Positions 60,387 through 64,000 of a DNA stretch of 64,000 nt are shown piece after piece (the first letter of the stretch is position 1; each line of letters opens with the position of its first letter). The position numbers and the translations under genes were made by a program. This DNA comes from Nocardioides marmorisolisilvae (GTDB lineage: Bacteria; Actinomycetota; Actinomycetes; Propionibacteriales; Nocardioidaceae), in assembly GCF_031656915.1 (NCBI RefSeq), contig NZ_CP134227.1:1860001-1924000 (forward strand), written 5' to 3'. The notes beneath the pieces are model-generated. The model was given only the letters and a program-made list of their open reading frames with translations, was not told where the DNA came from and searched no databases.

Positions 60387-62359
60387 CGCACGACCTCCTC
60401 GAGCGCCGCCCTCTTCAACACGTCCGGACAGTCCTTGCCGGCCAGCACGCCGTACACGGCGCACGCCGCGCTGGCGGCCGCCGGGTTGTGCACCAGCGCA
60501 GGCTGACTCGCTGCGAGCAGCACACGTCCGGATGACCCCGGCCTCGGCGGCGTGGTGAACCAGGGACACAGCCCGGCGTCGTAGCCGCTGGCGGTCAGCG
60601 CCCCGAAGCACCCGAGCAGCTCGGCCTCGTTGGTGCTCCCGGTGCCCATGCTCGGCAGCAGGCCGCAGTCGGGCAGCAGCGCGGGCGACGTGGTGACCTT
60701 GGTGCCCTTGGCCGCGTGGTTGTCGTACCAGCAGTTGCCGGTGTTGGTCGGGAAGTCGTCCCACCAGAAGTCGGTCCCGTTCGGGCGCACCCGTCCGCTC
60801 GGGGAGACGCCCATGGTGTTGCCGTGGAAGACGTTGTCGTAGGAGGTCGAGAACTTCGTCGGGTCGCAGCCGGGCACCGGGATGTTGCTGCCGATGACCG
60901 GGCCGCACACCGTCGCGTCCGGCACTGCGAACAGCATCACCCCGCGCCGCCAGTTGTTCCAGAAGTGGTTGTCGCGGATCACGTTGTGGTTGCCGCCGGC
61001 GATCCACAATCCGGTCCCCACCGGCTCGGGCTGAGCCGGATGGATGGGCGAGCCCTTCACGTAGGGGTTGAAGTTGTTGGAGTAGAAGTTGTTGTGGTCG
61101 ATCAGGTCACCGGACTGCGGGAAGCCTGGGTGCCCTGCGGCGGTGAACACGTCGGTGGTGAAGCCGAGGGTGTTGTCGTAGAAGTTGTTGTGGTCGATGT
61201 GCGTCGCGCTCCCATCGGTGCCGGAGTAGCCGGCGAGGTTGTGGTGGGAGTCGCAGCGGGTGATCCGCTGGCTATACCGGGCCTTGGGATACCACGTCTT
61301 GTCGCGGCCGGTGTTCGTCTTGGCTCCGGCGCCCGGGTAGACGCCGGAGTCACCGCTGCCGGCGGCATCACAGTTGCGGATCAGGCCGTGGTCGCCGACG
61401 AAGGTGAGGACGCCGTACTCGCCGCCGGCGTAGGTCTTGAACCGCTCGAGCAGGTAGCCGTCCGCCTCGATCACGTAGATGTCGTGCTCGGCGGCGTGCC
61501 GCACGGTGAGGTTGCGCAGCACGAAGCCGTCGGCCCGGTCCGCCCGGATGCCGACGTCCTTCTTCGACCCGCGCGGGAAGCCGTCGCCCGACCTGGCCCG
61601 CCCCGCCTCGACGATGACGTCGTCGGCACTGACTCCGGACCCCTCGAGCTGCAGGTTGCACCGGATGCACCTGCCGAGGTTCGGGATCCCGTGCCGGTCT
61701 CGCTTGGGCGGGTGGGGGTCCTTGCCGGGCCCGAGCGCACGGCCGATCACCGCGATCAGGTTCTGGTCGTTGGGGCAGTGGAACTGGTAGGGGTAGGACA
61801 CGGCACCGCTGATGTCGCCACCCTGGTTGTCGGTGATCTCGTACTTCTTGCAGGCCGGGTCGTGGGTCAGCTTGCGCCGCGACTCGGGCTCCTTGTACAG
61901 GCCCGGCATCACGATCACCCGATCGTCGTTGTTCGACGCGGTCACCGCCGGCTGGATGTTGCGGTAGTGGCAGCGCCGGAACAGGTGTCGGTTGATCCGC
62001 AGCAGAGCGCGGGCGTGCCGGGCGCTCAGGGTCCGGTGGTCGGTCGGACGGATCGCGTAGCCGTGGGCACGGGCGTGGCGCACCGAACGACGCAGCCTCG
62101 TCATCGAGTCGGGCTTGCAGACCACCCGCACGGTGGTGTGCCGGTGCCGGGTGAGCGCGCTGGCCAGCGAGCGCGTCGCCGGGACGCGGCCGCCGGCGCA
62201 CGGCGTCACCGTGCAGTCAGGCTTGGGGTCGGGCCAGTACGACGGCCGCTCGATGTGCGCGTGGGCCGCGACCGGCACCAGGAGCACGACTGCGAACGCC
62301 AGCACGACGGTCAGGACGGGACCCACCCAGGGGTGTGATCGTCGGGTCGAGGGAACCAC
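60383..62359 (-). CDS. Secreted right-handed beta-helix repeat protein
   Basis: A 658-residue secreted protein with a Sec signal peptide (residues about 10-35). Residues 250-480 show parallel beta-helix rungs with repeated I-x-x-N-x-F/H-x-N patterns such as I-D-H-N-N-F-Y-D-N, I-D-H-N-N-F-Y-S-N and I-R-D-N-H-F-W-N-N. Such repeats are in pectate lyases, polysaccharide epimerases and NosD-like proteins. Catalytic residues were not identifiable. It is first of a pair with the lipoprotein gene. Confidence 0.8.
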   Translation of the reverse strand: MVPSTRRSHPWVGPVLTVVLAFAVVLLVPVAAHAHIERPSYWPDPKPDCTVTPCAGGRVPATRSLASALTRHRHTTVRVVCKPDSMTRLRRSVRHARAHGYAIRPTDHRTLSARHARALLRINRHLFRRCHYRNIQPAVTASNNDDRVIVMPGLYKEPESRRKLTHDPACKKYEITDNQGGDISGAVSYPYQFHCPNDQNLIAVIGRALGPGKDPHPPKRDRHGIPNLGRCIRCNLQLEGSGVSADDVIVEAGRARSGDGFPRGSKKDVGIRADRADGFVLRNLTVRHAAEHDIYVIEADGYLLERFKTYAGGEYGVLTFVGDHGLIRNCDAAGSGDSGVYPGAGAKTNTGRDKTWYPKARYSQRITRCDSHHNLAGYSGTDGSATHIDHNNFYDNTLGFTTDVFTAAGHPGFPQSGDLIDHNNFYSNNFNPYVKGSPIHPAQPEPVGTGLWIAGGNHNVIRDNHFWNNWRRGVMLFAVPDATVCGPVIGSNIPVPGCDPTKFSTSYDNVFHGNTMGVSPSGRVRPNGTDFWWDDFPTNTGNCWYDNHAAKGTKVTTSPALLPDCGLLPSMGTGSTNEAELLGCFGALTASGYDAGLCPWFTTPPRPGSSGRVLLAASQPALVHNPAAASAACAVYGVLAGKDCPDVLKRAALEEVVR

Positions 62360-62497
62360 ATCGCCTCCGCACAGGCCGTGTCAACGTCCCCTCCTCGCCG
62401 CCATCATGCACCGGATCGGGGCAGCCGGGAACCCCAGTGGCGCGAGAACAGTGCTGCCGACCCCGACGCTCAAGACTGCAGGGCGGGGCGAGTCGGC

Positions 62498-63283
62498 TCA
62501 GAACTCCTCGAGATCGTCCCGGCTGATCGAGTCGAACACGGGGTCGGGAAGCGGCGGCGGCAGCTGCTTCTTGCGCAGCTGGGCCTCGGAGTGGGCGCCA
62601 CAGCCGTGGTCCAGGGAGACCGCCCGGCCGTCATCGTTGGCGAACGCGTTCGCGCACACGCCGAACATGGTGGACATCGGGCCCGCAAGCCGGACCAGGA
62701 AGCCGCAGTTGCCGCACCGGCCGGGCGCCGACTGGGCGAGCGGCACGGCAGGGCCGGCGTCGCCGTCGTACCAGCGCTGGACGGCCTGGTCGCGCCCCTC
62801 CACCGAGAGCACCCGGCTGCGACCCAGTCCGACCTCGTCGATCAGCGCCCGGGCCTCCGCCTTGTCCAGCGGCGCCGCGCCCTCGTCCTCGGGATCGCCG
62901 GCGAAGTAGCCGGGCACGAGCCGCGGGTCGTCCTCGTCGGTGGGCAGGATGTCGCCCGCCGAGAGGTCGCCGGGCCTGATCCGCTCCCGCCACGGCACCC
63001 ACGCCGGAGCGACGATCGCCTCGTCACCGGGAATCAGCACGATCTCGTCGACGGTCGGGAGGGCCTCGTCGACCTGAGCGACCGTGACGGTCCACTGCCA
63101 GCCGGGGTATCCCGCCTGGGTGCTCGCGAAGCGGTGGGTGGTGACGCCGTCCCCTTCCCGCTCGGCACCGAGGTAGTCGCCGACGACGTCGCTGCCCACC
63201 TGCTCGAGAAGGGCGGCGCGCGCGGCCACGCCCGGGTCGTGCGGGGCTTCGAGCTCGGTCTTCACGCCGCGATTGTCCCCCAT
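62498..63283 (-). CDS. DUF3027 family protein (261 aa)
   Basis: About 261 residues from the ATG at 63283 (GTG 63265 also possible). The family blocks are W-Q-W-T-V-T-V-A near residue 65, P-A-W-V-P-W-R-E-R-I-R-P-G-D-L near 93, and a C-terminal Cys/His site C-G-N-C-G-F near 190 and the C-A-N-A-F near 208, probably zinc-binding. DUF3027 is actinobacterial, function unknown. It is divergent from the MFS gene by 50 bases. Confidence 0.85.
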   Translation of the reverse strand: MGDNRGVKTELEAPHDPGVAARAALLEQVGSDVVGDYLGAEREGDGVTTHRFASTQAGYPGWQWTVTVAQVDEALPTVDEIVLIPGDEAIVAPAWVPWRERIRPGDLSAGDILPTDEDDPRLVPGYFAGDPEDEGAAPLDKAEARALIDEVGLGRSRVLSVEGRDQAVQRWYDGDAGPAVPLAQSAPGRCGNCGFLVRLAGPMSTMFGVCANAFANDDGRAVSLDHGCGAHSEAQLRKKQLPPPLPDPVFDSISRDDLEEF

Positions 63284-63333
63284 GGGCGTGGGACCTGTCC
63301 TCCCAGGGTTGCCAGGTTGGCAGGATGGGCACC

Positions 63334-64000
63334 ATGAGCGACCCGAGCACTCCCCTCCCACCGGGCGGGAGTGCCCGGTCCGGGGCTGCCAGGTTCCGTT
63401 CGGGCACCGGCCGGGGAGTGCGGGCCATCGGTCGCGGGGTACGTCGGGCCGGGTCGGCGACCGGACGGGGCGCGTCGTACACCTTCCGCCAGGCGCGCCG
63501 CGCCTCGCGTGCCGAAGGAGCCGGCGAGACCGGGCTCTACCGGCTGATCGAGATGCACGTCTTCAACACCGGCGGCGACGCCGCGGTCGCGGTCGCGCTC
63601 GCCGGCACGCTCTTCTTCGCACAGCCCGGTGAGGCTCGCGGCCACGTCGCACTGTTCCTGGGCCTGACGATGCTGCCGTTCGCCGTGGTGGCGCCGCTGC
63701 TCGGGCCGTTCCTGGACCGGTTCAGCTACGGCCGGCGCTGGGCCATCGGGGTGACCATGGCCGCGCGGGCGATCCTCTGCCTGACCATGACCGGCGCGGC
63801 GAGCCACAACTCGATCGCCCTCTATCCCGCCGCGCTCGGCTGCCTGGTCTCCTCCAAGGCGTACGGCGTGGCCCGGGCGGCATCGATCCCTCGGTTGCTG
63901 CCCGAGCGGCTGACCCTGGTGAAGGCCAACTCCCGGATCTCGCTGTCGGGCGTGATCGGTGGCGCGCTGGTCGGTGGACTGGCCGCCCTGGCCTCGACGC
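63334..64000 (+). CDS. MFS transporter, 5' part (continues beyond window)
   Basis: The first 222 residues of an MFS-like permease starting at the ATG at 63334 (an in-frame ATG at 63325 is possible). An Arg/Gly/Ser-rich N-terminal extension of about 75 residues precedes the first membrane segment (A-V-A-V-A-L-A-G-T-L-F-F-A). At least four segments are visible, with P-F-L-D-R-F-S-Y-G-R-R near 128 resembling MFS motif A. The C-terminal part lies outside the window. Confidence 0.8.
   Translation, partial: MSDPSTPLPPGGSARSGAARFRSGTGRGVRAIGRGVRRAGSATGRGASYTFRQARRASRAEGAGETGLYRLIEMHVFNTGGDAAVAVALAGTLFFAQPGEARGHVALFLGLTMLPFAVVAPLLGPFLDRFSYGRRWAIGVTMAARAILCLTMTGAASHNSIALYPAALGCLVSSKAYGVARAASIPRLLPERLTLVKANSRISLSGVIGGALVGGLAALAST

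Overview
The window is GC-rich (about 70 % by eye), dense in GTG starts and in ATGA/GTGA stop-start overlaps, and carries actinobacterial families (IdeR-type regulator, DUF3027, DUF2530, DUF2277, MmpS-like lipoprotein, LCP protein, CitA-type citrate synthase). It is best read as the chromosome of a high-GC actinobacterium, most likely Nocardioides or another Nocardioidaceae. That taxonomic call is inference; no rRNA gene is present.

Layout. 1-10436: a molybdenum cofactor operon with UDP-glucose pyrophosphorylase (minus strand), folate cyclo-ligase, an FmdB zinc ribbon, a SAF-domain protein, an MscL channel with a zinc-ribbon tail, an epimerase, an amine oxidase and an LCP cell-wall enzyme. 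10601-22233: an integrated element of about 11.5 kb, visibly less GC-rich, that has cut a tRNA-Arg(CCT) gene in its anticodon loop. The 5' half lies at 10601-10638 and the 3' half at 22192-22233, with acceptor strands that still pair. The element carries an excisionase-like HTH protein, a ribbon-helix-helix protein, a Toprim protein, a RepA/DnaB-like ATPase, a CTAG-rich nested dyad that looks like an origin or operator, a serine resolvase, a tyrosine integrase, its own complete tRNA-Arg(CCT), and a divergent two-gene cargo whose main product has a HEPN-type R-x4-H motif and a zinc ribbon. I see no conjugation, capsid or packaging gene.

22279-36426: lipoprotein, pseudouridine catabolism (psuK, psuG), an M20 amidohydrolase, a TRIC-type channel, an MmpS-like lipoprotein, an enoyl-reductase-like dehydrogenase, a sirtuin, serA, two coupled secreted proteins of unknown function, an IdeR-type regulator and a GH13 glucosidase. 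36431-46715: a MarR regulator, a heterodimeric ABC exporter with a TetR regulator, an S15 peptidase, pdxH, citrate synthase and a fatty-acid desaturase. 46956-64000: a glycosyltransferase, a DedA protein, a two-component system facing an ABC-2 transporter, serC, a macrodomain protein, a methyltransferase, a MarR/MFS pair, a purine permease, a beta-helix secreted protein with a small lipoprotein, DUF3027, and the start of an MFS transporter.

The most notable non-genic signals are two copies of a four-unit (forward-forward-reverse-reverse) hairpin repeat at 41522-41644 and 58096-58210, each lying between the end of one gene and the start of a repressor gene, with compensatory changes in paired arms. 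Serine biosynthesis (serA, serC) and molybdenum cofactor synthesis are the best represented pathways. No CRISPR array was seen.
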